In this document: one piece after another, positions 1 through 6,850 of the stretch
How the letters are laid out: every line of letters begins with the position of its first letter
Position numbering within the stretch: the stretch's first letter is position 1
DNA from: JASFEQ01 sp050122535
GTDB lineage: Bacteria; Desulfobacterota; DSM-4660; Desulfatiglandales; HGW-15
Length of the DNA: 11,396 bases
Direction: 5' to 3'
Assembly: GCA_050122535.1 (NCBI GenBank)
Contig: JASFIT010000107.1
Coordinates: forward strand, 1 to 11,396
The notes under the pieces: generated by a model
Told to the model about the DNA's origin: nothing
The model's input: only the letters and a program-made list of their open reading frames with translations
Databases searched by the model: none
Program-made: the position numbers and the translations under genes

Positions 1-504
1 GAATTCCTGATCTTTTTTTGCTACCGAAATGACATTGGAGCGTGTCGTTGGCCTCTCTCTAATATTTGCCAGCTTTGTAATCACAGTAACGGTGCTGAGG
101 AGGTGTTCCGGCACCTTTACTGGGCTGGACGTTGTTTCGGTAGTTTCTTGAACCTTTGTCTTGCGAACCCAGCCGGAGACCCAAAGCCTCGGTATCCAGG
201 CATGGATCCAGTCTCCCTGAGAATCAAGCCACTTGACCTTTTCCTCTTTAACGAGGGGACCAAAATAGTGAGACTTATGCTTGGGTTGAAGGAAGACGTA
301 ACAGGAATCCACAGTCACTTCTAGGGTGGAGAGCAAATTGGAATGGGGATCGATTGGTTCAGGAGGCGTTAGGTCTCGCAAACCGTCTTCACCATATTCA
401 TCCTCATTCTCTCGATCAATAGCCGCACCGTGGATGGGCATTAAAACAAACACCAGGGTCAACGTGAGGAAGCAAATTGAAAATATGCGCAAAAGTCTAT
501 TCAA
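1..504 (-). CDS. Exported bacterial SH3-domain protein, N-terminal part (runs off window)
   Basis: This frame stays open for 168 codons from a TTG start to the left edge, so the C-terminus is missing. An AGAGG ribosome site lies about 7 nt before the TTG. Residues 1-28 form a Sec-type signal peptide: basic start (NRLLR), long hydrophobic core, and a likely cleavage after about HGAA. There is no lipobox. A short acidic linker (residues 29-50) follows. Residues about 60-118 look like a first SH3-like barrel, with a WLDSQGDW turn and a closing GWV strand. Residues about 138-168 begin a typical SH3b repeat (NIRERPTTRSNVISVAKK). Such domains usually bind peptidoglycan or other envelope partners, so the product should act outside the cytoplasmic membrane. 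The gene follows rdhA by 108 bp on the same strand and may share its transcript. Its exact function is unknown. The reading frame and signal peptide are clear; the first SH3 domain is less certain than the second. Confidence 0.75.
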   Translation of the reverse strand, partial: MNRLLRIFSICFLTLTLVFVLMPIHGAAIDRENEDEYGEDGLRDLTPPEPIDPHSNLLSTLEVTVDSCYVFLQPKHKSHYFGPLVKEEKVKWLDSQGDWIHAWIPRLWVSGWVRKTKVQETTETTSSPVKVPEHLLSTVTVITKLANIRERPTTRSNVISVAKKDQEF

Positions 505-612
505 AGCTCAACCTCTTCACAGGGCAAATGGCTGTCCCCTAGAGCAGGGAAAGAAACATGGTGATAGTGTAAAGTCAAGGTGCATTTGTGTCAATGGAAA
601 GGTTTCTAGAAA

Positions 613-1830
613 CTAGTTGGAGCTGTGGCCTCCGCTGGCTTCTGCCCGTTCCACCTCATAGAATTCCACATCCCGACTCTTAGGGGGTATGCGCAGGACG
701 CCGTCCACATCTTCTAGATCGTACCACCACTTGTATTCCTCCTCAGGTTTTCCGTAACCCAAAAGATCGTCACCCCAGACGGCAAAGTGCCTGGCAAAGG
801 GAAAGTTCCGCATGATCCACATGACAGAGCGATGGAACGGCGTGAAGGGTTTATTCCAGGGGCACACTTTAATGCACGTGCCACAACTCGCTCCGTGCTT
901 ATTCCCCACTCTCATGGCCGTACATTTTTCCACATTATTAGGCCATTTCTCATAGCTGTTCTGTATCACTTTATCGCCAGAGCTTATGGATCCTGACGGG
1001 CACTCTCGCGCGCACTTCTTGCACTTGGCGCAAAAGTCCTGAAGGCCAAAGTCAATGGGCTTGTCCACGGCCAGGGGAAGGTCTGTTGTCACGACCGCTG
1101 CCTTGAAACGCGGCCCCAAAAAAGGGTTTAAAACGATGTCACCGATGCGACACATCTCTCCCAGGCCAGCCCATAGCAAGATGGGCGGGACCACAACCTG
1201 ATAGTTTCGGGCGTGATGGGCTCGGGCAGGGTAACCGAGACGACGGATGTAGTCCGCCAATGTGCAGGCGATGAACGCAGAAGTGGAATAGGAGAGGAAG
1301 CTCTGGCCTGCACTGATCCAGTCATGTCCTGTTGAGGCCTTGAAGGTCTTCCAATCCTGGTCAATAATGATGGCTATGGCGTATTTGTGATTTAATTCCA
1401 CCGATTCGCCGTCCGGAAAAGAATTCGTATAGACGGCATAGGGTGGCAAATGACAAATCCCCACGATATCGGAGCGAAGGAAATAGGCCATCTCCTTGAT
1501 GTGACGGGCCATGGCCACGGGATCGTCGGGGAGAGGCGCTCTCGACCCAGCGGGCCTGCCATCTACTTGGTCTGCTAAGGCCGCAGCCATGTAACTCAGG
1601 GCCCCGGAAACGGGGTGCTTGGGGACGAAGCGGCCCACCTCCACTTGCAGCTTAGGGCCGAAGACACCGCGCCTCGAACGGTTAAAGCCGCTCTCCCTCT
1701 CATCGACGCGCTGGACCTGCGCATCGATGATCTCTGTGGTTGGTCTTTGGACCCTCTTCAGGATCTCCACAGGATAAGGGTCGAGGCTTTTGGCATGGAA
1801 GGCGCGTCTATAGGTTGTAACAATAGCCAC
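613..1830 (-). CDS. rdhA: Reductive dehalogenase-family protein, cytoplasmic type without Tat signal
   Basis: This is a corrinoid/iron-sulfur enzyme of the RdhA family, which removes halogens reductively from organic compounds. Residues 267-277 carry the first 4Fe-4S motif (C267-x2-C270-x2-C273-x3-C277, followed by P). Cys303, 316, 319 and 323 make the second cluster, ending in CPWNKP. The middle part, with AGLGE at about 221-225 and TDLPL at about 249-253, is family-typical. The protein has 405 residues, shorter than respiratory RdhAs, and begins at once with family sequence (RPTTEIIDAQVQRVDER at 29-45). There is no twin-arginine signal and no RdhB membrane anchor gene nearby, so I expect a cytoplasmic enzyme that is not linked to classical organohalide respiration. 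The start is GTG with a strong AAAGGAG site 9 nt upstream. The upstream DNA is the 141-bp mini-element. Substrate is unknown; a related corrinoid-dependent reduction such as epoxyqueuosine reductase (QueG) is less likely because of the family-typical C-terminal half. Confidence 0.85.
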   Translation of the reverse strand: MAIVTTYRRAFHAKSLDPYPVEILKRVQRPTTEIIDAQVQRVDERESGFNRSRRGVFGPKLQVEVGRFVPKHPVSGALSYMAAALADQVDGRPAGSRAPLPDDPVAMARHIKEMAYFLRSDIVGICHLPPYAVYTNSFPDGESVELNHKYAIAIIIDQDWKTFKASTGHDWISAGQSFLSYSTSAFIACTLADYIRRLGYPARAHHARNYQVVVPPILLWAGLGEMCRIGDIVLNPFLGPRFKAAVVTTDLPLAVDKPIDFGLQDFCAKCKKCARECPSGSISSGDKVIQNSYEKWPNNVEKCTAMRVGNKHGASCGTCIKVCPWNKPFTPFHRSVMWIMRNFPFARHFAVWGDDLLGYGKPEEEYKWWYDLEDVDGVLRIPPKSRDVEFYEVERAEASGGHSSN

Positions 1831-1849
1831 TTCAACAATCTCCTTTCAG

Positions 1850-1990
1850 AAATGGGGGACGTCTATTGATGTATTGATTATGGTGGAGGGCACCTGGCGC
1901 ATCTATGCGGGCTTGCCGTGGCATGTAGTAAAGGTAGTAACTGAAAGGGATGTTGGTGTCAATCAATATGTCAATAGACGTCCCCCATTT
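1850..1990 (-). mobile_element. RAYT/IS200-like derived mini-element with about 30-bp terminal inverted repeats
   Basis: The arms 1850-1879 and 1961-1990 are inverted copies matching at 28 of 30 positions, with the outer 20 bp perfect (AAATGGGGGACGTCTATTGA and its complement). Between them, minus-strand codons from 1924 to 1880 encode MPRQARIDAPGALHH. I recognise this as the usual N-terminus of REP-associated tyrosine transposases (RAYT, Y1_Tnp family). The transposase reading then runs straight into the left arm, so nearly all of the gene is deleted. The unit cannot move by itself and looks like a miniature derivative. It separates dnaE2 from rdhA, and both arms read MGDVY-stop outwards. No target duplication is evident, as expected for IS200-type transposition. 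Confidence 0.75.
1880..1924 (-). pseudogene. RAYT transposase N-terminal remnant (15 codons)
   Basis: From an ATG at 1924 the frame reads MPRQARIDAPGALHH, the recognisable start of Y1-type REP-associated tyrosine transposases. It then passes into the inverted repeat (NQYINRRPPF) instead of continuing into the usual transposase sequence. The HUH and catalytic tyrosine motifs are missing. It is a relic inside the mini-element, not a gene. Confidence 0.65.
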
Positions 1991-4900
1991 GTTGTAGCCA
2001 GTGCACTGTGATGGTGATGGCGCCAAAATCTTCGTCCACCTTTCCCTTCAGGATGTAAGGTCGAGAGGCATTCAGCGTGTGGCAATACTGGTTGTATACC
2101 TTCGGGAAGAGAACGGTTTCATAGATCCCTGTCTGGTCTTCAAAAGAGACGAATTTCATGAGCTCACCATGGATGGTGTGCACTGTTTTGGTGGTGATCT
2201 GCCAGCCGATGGTGGTCACCTGTTTCCCCACATGGGCATGAAGATCTCGGGCCCTGACATATTTGAGTCGTTTGAGGGTATCTCTGTAGCGGTCGAGGGG
2301 ATGGATCGAAAGAAGGAAGCCCAAGGTGTCCATCTCGTGTCTGAGCATGACTTTTCTGGGGTAGGGAGCGGGATTTTGGATTTGTGAGCGGGAATATTTT
2401 TGGGGACCTGCGAGCGGTGCGGGCAGGATGGAGGTGGAGAAGAGGTCGGGGGTTTTGTTTTCCTCTTTATGATCGAAGAAGCGGAGGGCTTGCCACATAA
2501 GGCTAGGTCTGGTGGCACCATGGGCAACGCTGTCAAAGCTGCTCGCCTTGATGAGAATCCTCACATCCTGGAGATGAAGATGGGACCCGGTTCGTCCCAA
2601 GAAATCCTCCAACGAGATGAAAGGACCGTGCTTGGATCGCTCCTGGATGATCAGCTCCATCGCCTCTTGGGATAGGTCTTTCAACTGCATGAAGCCGACC
2701 CGGATGTCTCTATCCTTGCCCGTATATTTAATCTCACTCTGGTTGATATCAGGCGGCAAAATTTTGAGGCCCATCCGTCTCGCTTCCGATAGGTAACCAA
2801 AGGTAGAGTAATAGCCGCCACCATTGGAAATGACCGAGGCCATGAACTCGGCCGGGTAATGAGCCCTAAGATAAGCGGATTTGTAAGCCACCAGTGTGTA
2901 ACTGGCCGAGTGGGGCTTGCAGAAGCTGTAACCGTCAAAGCCCATAATCATCTGCCAGACGTCTCCGATGATTTCCTGGCTCACATTGCGGTCCTGGGCC
3001 CCGCGCGTGAAGCGGGCGTAAAAATCCCTCAGCTTTTTCTCCTTATGCTTTTTACTCACCACCTTTCTGAGGGTATCCGCCTCTGAAGGATCAAAGCCAG
3101 CCAGGTGGATGGCTGCCTGGCTCAGCTGTTCCTGAAAGACCATGACACCCAGAGTTTCCTCAAGGACAGGATTTAAGAGGGGGTGGGGCGGGTCCCAGGG
3201 TTCGCCGTGGAGTCTTGAGACCCATGTCCTGATGCTCCGGTTTGAGGCTGGCCTTATGATGGAGGTGACCACCACGTTGAGATGGAAGTGGTCCATCCGG
3301 CAGTACGCTTCAAATGTCAAACCGGATCTGACCTTGGTCAGGACCTGTCTTGTGGCCGGGCTCTCGAAATAGAAGACACCGAACGTGTTGCCCTGGTAAA
3401 AGATCTCCACGGTCTTGGGATCATCAATGGGGTTCCAACTCGCGTAGTCAATCCGGCGGCCGTAATTTTTTTCCACCAGATCCAGGGCATCTCGGATGAC
3501 GGCCAGGCTTCGGTTGCCCAGAATATCGATTTTGACCAGTCCGCCATCCTCCACCGAATCCTTTTCCCACTGGAGCACCTGAACGCCGCCGGCGGAGATC
3601 TCCACCGGGCAGTAGCGACGTATTTCATCGGGAACCACCACCATGCCGCCGCAGTGGACAGAGAGATGGTTGAGATGGTCTTCAAGCTGGACCGCAGCAC
3701 TCAAAATTTCATCCCAGGGTTTTTTGAGCTCGACTCCCCTCATCTTGGGGTGGTTTTCCAGTTCTTTCCAGATCTTCCTCAAATGCCATCCAAAACCGAT
3801 GCGGCTTGTCACATGGTTGATTTCTGCTTCAGCCAACCCAAAGACCTTTGCCACTTCCCGGATGGCCGATCGGGCACCAAAAGTATTGTGGTTGGCCACC
3901 ATGGCTGCACGGCGGTTGCCATATTTGGCAAAGACATAATCAATGATCTGATCCCGCTCATCCCAGGCAAAGTCCACATCGATGTCCGGCGGATCCTTTC
4001 GACCTGGATTTAAAAAGCGCTCGAAGAAGAGATTGTGTTTTATGGGATCCACATGGGTGATCCCCAAGGCATAGGAGACGATGGAAGCGGCCGCACTGCC
4101 CCGGCCGCAGGACCGAAGGGCGTTTTTGGTTATGTCTCCCACCACGAGAAAATAATGGGCAAAGTTTTTCTCCCGGATGATTTTCATTTCATGTTCCACC
4201 CGTTCTCTCACCTCCCGGGTGATCGTCCCATACCGTTGTCTGCATCCCTCCATGGTGGCTCGATAGAGACGGTCGTAGGCCTCCCTGTCCGTCATATGCT
4301 CAAAATGGGGGAATATGATCTGGGAGAAATCCCAATCCGTCAGGCAAGCGTCGGCCACCTCAAGGGTGTTTAGGACTGCTCTGGGAGCGTGGGGAAACTG
4401 ATTATTCATGGACTGGGGTGAATTGAGGACATTGTGCTCCCAGCAGGTATCTTCAACGGTGAGACGGGAAAGTTTGCTGTTCAAGGCCACGGCCCGAAGG
4501 ATCCGATGAAGTGGGAACTGATCCTTCCTGATGAGGGTGACCCGATTGGTGGCCAGCGGGGGAATTGCGCTCGCACGGGAAAAGGCGTAGCATTTGTGCA
4601 TGCCATAACCTGGAGACATTTCCACATAGAGATCTTCTCTCCCTTCCTTTTTAAGGGCCTTGAGCAACCTTAAATCGTCAGAGAAGATGATGAGTCCCTG
4701 GCGCCGCGTTTTTAGGGGTTGGACCAGATCGAAGTCTTGATGGCAGTGCCGGTCAGAGATGATCCGGCAGAGATTGGCATATCCCTCGCGGTTTCGGACC
4801 AGCAGGACCGCCCGATGGTCATCGGTCGTCAGTTCACTTCCCACAATGGGTTGGATCCCCATTTCTCTGGCTGTCTGGAGAAAAAAGATGAGTCCGTACA

Positions 4901-5033
4901 ATCCATTGGTGTCGGTCAAGGCGAGTCTATCCATCCCCTGCGCCTTGGCAGAGCGGCAGAGTTCTTCAATGGTGGGGATACCCCAACCCTTGGAATAATG
5001 AGAATGGACATTGAGATGGACAAAATTGTTCAT
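1971..5033 (-). CDS. dnaE2: Error-prone DNA polymerase III alpha subunit (DnaE2/ImuC type)
   Basis: This is the catalytic C-family polymerase of the SOS mutasome; in studied bacteria it extends across lesions with help from ImuB. The 1020-residue protein has an N-terminal PHP domain (HSH at 10-12), a palm with CGRGSAAAS at about 309-317, catalytic Asp352 and Asp354 in PDIDVDF, and a third Asp503 in KIDILG. Finger motifs (MVFQEQ, GYSFCKPHSASY) follow, with a C-terminal OB fold. One PHP ligand position reads DTN at 41-43 rather than the usual DHD, so PHP metal binding may be weakened. The ATG at 5033 starts the conserved domain. The frame runs 34 codons further upstream, but those codons are GCCTTG-type repeat sequence, so that start is rejected. 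The last codons (MGDVY) and stop come from the neighbouring mini-element. The size, the partner imuB and the lexA context favour DnaE2 over the replicative DnaE. Confidence 0.9.
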   Translation of the reverse strand: MNNFVHLNVHSHYSKGWGIPTIEELCRSAKAQGMDRLALTDTNGLYGLIFFLQTAREMGIQPIVGSELTTDDHRAVLLVRNREGYANLCRIISDRHCHQDFDLVQPLKTRRQGLIIFSDDLRLLKALKKEGREDLYVEMSPGYGMHKCYAFSRASAIPPLATNRVTLIRKDQFPLHRILRAVALNSKLSRLTVEDTCWEHNVLNSPQSMNNQFPHAPRAVLNTLEVADACLTDWDFSQIIFPHFEHMTDREAYDRLYRATMEGCRQRYGTITREVRERVEHEMKIIREKNFAHYFLVVGDITKNALRSCGRGSAAASIVSYALGITHVDPIKHNLFFERFLNPGRKDPPDIDVDFAWDERDQIIDYVFAKYGNRRAAMVANHNTFGARSAIREVAKVFGLAEAEINHVTSRIGFGWHLRKIWKELENHPKMRGVELKKPWDEILSAAVQLEDHLNHLSVHCGGMVVVPDEIRRYCPVEISAGGVQVLQWEKDSVEDGGLVKIDILGNRSLAVIRDALDLVEKNYGRRIDYASWNPIDDPKTVEIFYQGNTFGVFYFESPATRQVLTKVRSGLTFEAYCRMDHFHLNVVVTSIIRPASNRSIRTWVSRLHGEPWDPPHPLLNPVLEETLGVMVFQEQLSQAAIHLAGFDPSEADTLRKVVSKKHKEKKLRDFYARFTRGAQDRNVSQEIIGDVWQMIMGFDGYSFCKPHSASYTLVAYKSAYLRAHYPAEFMASVISNGGGYYSTFGYLSEARRMGLKILPPDINQSEIKYTGKDRDIRVGFMQLKDLSQEAMELIIQERSKHGPFISLEDFLGRTGSHLHLQDVRILIKASSFDSVAHGATRPSLMWQALRFFDHKEENKTPDLFSTSILPAPLAGPQKYSRSQIQNPAPYPRKVMLRHEMDTLGFLLSIHPLDRYRDTLKRLKYVRARDLHAHVGKQVTTIGWQITTKTVHTIHGELMKFVSFEDQTGIYETVLFPKVYNQYCHTLNASRPYILKGKVDEDFGAITITVHWLQQMGDVY

Positions 5034-5043
5034 AGCAAAACTC

Positions 5044-5131
5044 GGCATAAGGCATAGGGCACAAGGCACAGGGCACTGAGGTGCAATGCCAAGTCTCTTT
5101 ACCTTGAGCCTTAGGCCTTGCGCCTTGCGCC
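5044..5131. repeat. GCCTTG-type short tandem repeat between imuB and dnaE2
   Basis: The left half is built of degenerate GGCAYAAGGCA-like units and the right half of GCCTTGC units, so the whole tends towards an inverted repeat of heptad-like words. It fills most of the 117-bp gap between imuB and dnaE2. A related tract lies at 6791-6843. It encodes the spurious N-terminal extension of dnaE2. Function is unknown; it resembles interspersed intergenic repeats common in Desulfobacterota. Confidence 0.6.
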
Positions 5132-5150
5132 GCATGATCCTTAGTTCAGG

Positions 5151-6314
5151 TCACGCGGCTCTGCCATACTTGATCGCCTCATCGCCATACCTTTCCCTGA
5201 TGCGATCCAGGGCATGGGTCACAAGGGTCTTTTTCTCCGCATCGACAGGTGCTGCGAGGAAAAGGGGGAGCTGGGAGGAGGGAGCTGAGAAATCCCGGAA
5301 CCAGACCCTCATGAATCTCACACCGATCCGGCGTTGACAGGCCTTGAAGAGGATTTTCTCCAGGGGTCCATAGAGATCAAGATCCCAAAAACTCCCGTGG
5401 GGGAGAGTTGTCTGGCGTGTGACCTCCACCTGGTCCGCATATCGAAATAAAAGACCGGCCTTGCGGGGAAACAATGCCCTGCCTCTGAGTCGACGGGCGC
5501 ACTTTTCCACCAGCCCATAAAGGATCCCCAGCAGTATCCGGTCATCATTCTCGTCTCTGGGAAGGGTGATCTCTTCTGTTACCGTGGGCCTGATACGAGG
5601 AGGGTAGACCGGGGTGGGGTCTATACCAAAGGCCCTCTGATGGATTACATAGGCCTGGCGGCCAAAGACAAGTTTCAAACTCCCCATATCCATGGCTGCT
5701 ATCTCCCGGACCAGGGTGATATTCAGTTCTTCCAGGAGGATTCTACGGCGAACAAGGCCTATACCGGGCAGCACATTCACCTTTAAAGGGGCCATAAAAG
5801 AGGACTCCTGGCCGTGATCCACATCCAGGACCCCTTCGGATAGCATAATCGTGGAGGCAATGCTGGAGACCATCTTGTTGCCCGCCACACCTACTGCCCC
5901 GGAGAGACGTAAATGGCCCTTAATTTCTCTTCGGAGGCGGCTAGCCGTGTCCTTTGCCCGCCCCCATAGACGCTCTGTTCCTGTCACATCCAGATAGACA
6001 TGCCCTGGTCGGAAGGGTTCCCAAAGGGGTGTATATTGGGTCAACATCTTGGTGAGGACATGAGAGGCCTTTTCTGTGAGACTGGGGTTGGGGGGCAGGA
6101 CAGTCAGGTCAGGGCAGAATTTGATGGCCTTTCCAAGGGGCATGCCCTTAAAGATGCCTTCTCCGCGGGCCTCGGATGAGGCAGAGAGGATAAGTGCGCG
6201 TTCTGAATGGGGTGGGGCCACGGCCACAGGACGATCCCTGAGTTCGGGATGGCAGACCCGTTCCACAGCAATGGAAAAAGCAGGAATGTGAATGTGAAGG
6301 ATGTGACGGTACAA
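5151..6314 (-). CDS. imuB: ImuB-like Y-family pseudo-polymerase, SOS mutasome adaptor
   Basis: The fold is that of Y-family DNA polymerases: palm start HIHIPAFSIAVE at 7-18, YLDVTGT at 107-113, SGAVGVAGNKMVSSIAS at 138-154, and a helix-hairpin region with LPGIG at 182-186. The catalytic acids are gone: aligned with DinB, Asp8 is His9, and the Asp-Glu pair is Gly104-His105. This loss is the hallmark of ImuB, a scaffold rather than an enzyme. Residues 348-352 read QLPLF, a textbook beta-clamp motif. At 387 residues it is shorter than many ImuB proteins and has only a short helical tail (RIRERYG) beyond the clamp motif. The start is TTG, supported by GAGGA about 9 nt upstream and by the palm motif beginning at once. 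It lies 29 bp after the DUF559 remnant and 117 bp before dnaE2. No imuA is present. Confidence 0.85.
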   Translation of the reverse strand: MYRHILHIHIPAFSIAVERVCHPELRDRPVAVAPPHSERALILSASSEARGEGIFKGMPLGKAIKFCPDLTVLPPNPSLTEKASHVLTKMLTQYTPLWEPFRPGHVYLDVTGTERLWGRAKDTASRLRREIKGHLRLSGAVGVAGNKMVSSIASTIMLSEGVLDVDHGQESSFMAPLKVNVLPGIGLVRRRILLEELNITLVREIAAMDMGSLKLVFGRQAYVIHQRAFGIDPTPVYPPRIRPTVTEEITLPRDENDDRILLGILYGLVEKCARRLRGRALFPRKAGLLFRYADQVEVTRQTTLPHGSFWDLDLYGPLEKILFKACQRRIGVRFMRVWFRDFSAPSSQLPLFLAAPVDAEKKTLVTHALDRIRERYGDEAIKYGRAA

Positions 6315-6343
6315 GATGTAATTTCCTCGACAATTTTTCGTCC

Positions 6344-6726
6344 TTAGGGGGAGCCCTGCCTTCCCCTCCCCTGGTGGGAGGGGCTAGGGGAGGGGGATAA
6401 CAGTCTGCGCCTTATGGTTTCTAAAACACCTTCTAGATTTTCAAATACCTCATTATCCCAAAATCTGAGCACTACATATCCTTCTTGGTTGAGCCAGCGA
6501 TCTCTCTTTTTGTCTTTCTCTTTCGCTATGGCGTGTTGACTACCGTCCAACTCGATGACAAGCCTTTTTTCAAAACTAACAAAATCTACGATATATTGGC
6601 CTATGGGTTGCTGTCGGCGAAATTTAAAACCCTCCAATTGCCTTGTAGCCTTTGCCAAAGTAATTTTTCAACCTCCGTGGTTCGTTTTCTAAGGGTCCTA
6701 GCGAGATCAGCAAATTTGGTGTTCAT
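6344..6726 (-). pseudogene. Frameshifted DUF559-family (Vsr-like) endonuclease gene
   Basis: Two frames together make a nearly complete DUF559 protein. From an ATG at 6726 (GGTGA ribosome site upstream) the frame reads MNTKFADLARTLRKRTTEVEKLLWQRL, the family N-terminus, then leaves phase near 6643-6648 and stops at 6601. The second frame picks up with RQLEGFKFRRQQPIG and continues through IVDFVSFEKRLVIELDGSQH and VLRFWDNEVFENLEGVLETI to a stop at 6344. The IVDF/ELDGSQH residues form the PD-(D/E)xK-like nuclease core. Compared with the family, 1 or 4 bases are missing at the join. The tail (SPSPSPSHQGRGRQGSP) is read from the GC-rich palindrome at 6363-6383. The gene sits between lexA and imuB, where imuA normally lies. 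It could be a real pseudogene, a sequencing error, or an open C-terminal fragment of 104 residues. Confidence 0.75.
6361..6397. repeat. GC-rich palindrome, left boundary of the DUF559 unit
   Basis: An 8-bp perfect inverted repeat (CCCCTCCC at 6363-6370, GGGAGGGG at 6376-6383) is followed on the DUF559 side by a CTAGGGGAGGGGGA tail. Reversed, the same palindrome-plus-tail arrangement occurs at 6730-6767, so the two copies frame the DUF559 gene as inverted boundaries. Confidence 0.6.
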
Positions 6727-6729
6727 CGT

Positions 6730-6767
6730 TTCACCCCCACCCAGCCTCCCCCATCAAGGGGGAGGAG
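6730..6767. repeat. GC-rich palindrome, right boundary of the DUF559 unit
   Basis: CCTCCCCC (6745-6752) and GGGGGAGG (6758-6765) form a perfect 8-bp stem with loop ATCAA. The TTCACCCCCACCCAG tail faces the DUF559 gene and overlaps its ribosome site. It is an inverted relative of the unit at 6361-6397 and has the same orientation as the one at 7484-7529. Confidence 0.6.
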
Positions 6768-6790
6768 CGACAGATGACGGAGTGGCGTTT

Positions 6791-6843
6791 CGCCTTATTC
6801 CTTATGCCTTGCCCCCTTTGCCTTGTGCCTTACGCCTTGAACC
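6791..6843. repeat. GCCTTG-type tandem repeat after lexA
   Basis: Degenerate units such as TGCCTTGTGCC, TACGCCTTG and CCTTATGCC run from just beyond the lexA stop. The tract matches the sense of the one at 5044-5131 and is probably the same repeat family. It may fold weakly; no terminator T-run follows on either strand. Confidence 0.55.
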
Positions 6844-6850
6844 TTTTCCC

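Noticed and set aside
1..6. EcoRI site at the first base, suggesting a clone junction
   Set aside because: GAATTC also occurs internally (for example 661-666 region and 1421-1426 region), and the SH3 frame reads through to the edge; chance placement is as likely.
103..616. Two plus-strand open frames at the left end
   Set aside because: They run opposite a minus-strand frame with signal peptide and SH3b motif; they show no family features.
3282..4013. 243-codon plus-strand frame inside dnaE2
   Set aside because: It is antisense to the conserved polymerase palm; its length comes from codon bias of the real gene.
5034..5135. In-frame 34-codon N-terminal extension of dnaE2
   Set aside because: The codons lie in the GCCTTG-type repeat, have no family similarity, and the conserved PHP domain begins at the ATG at 5033.
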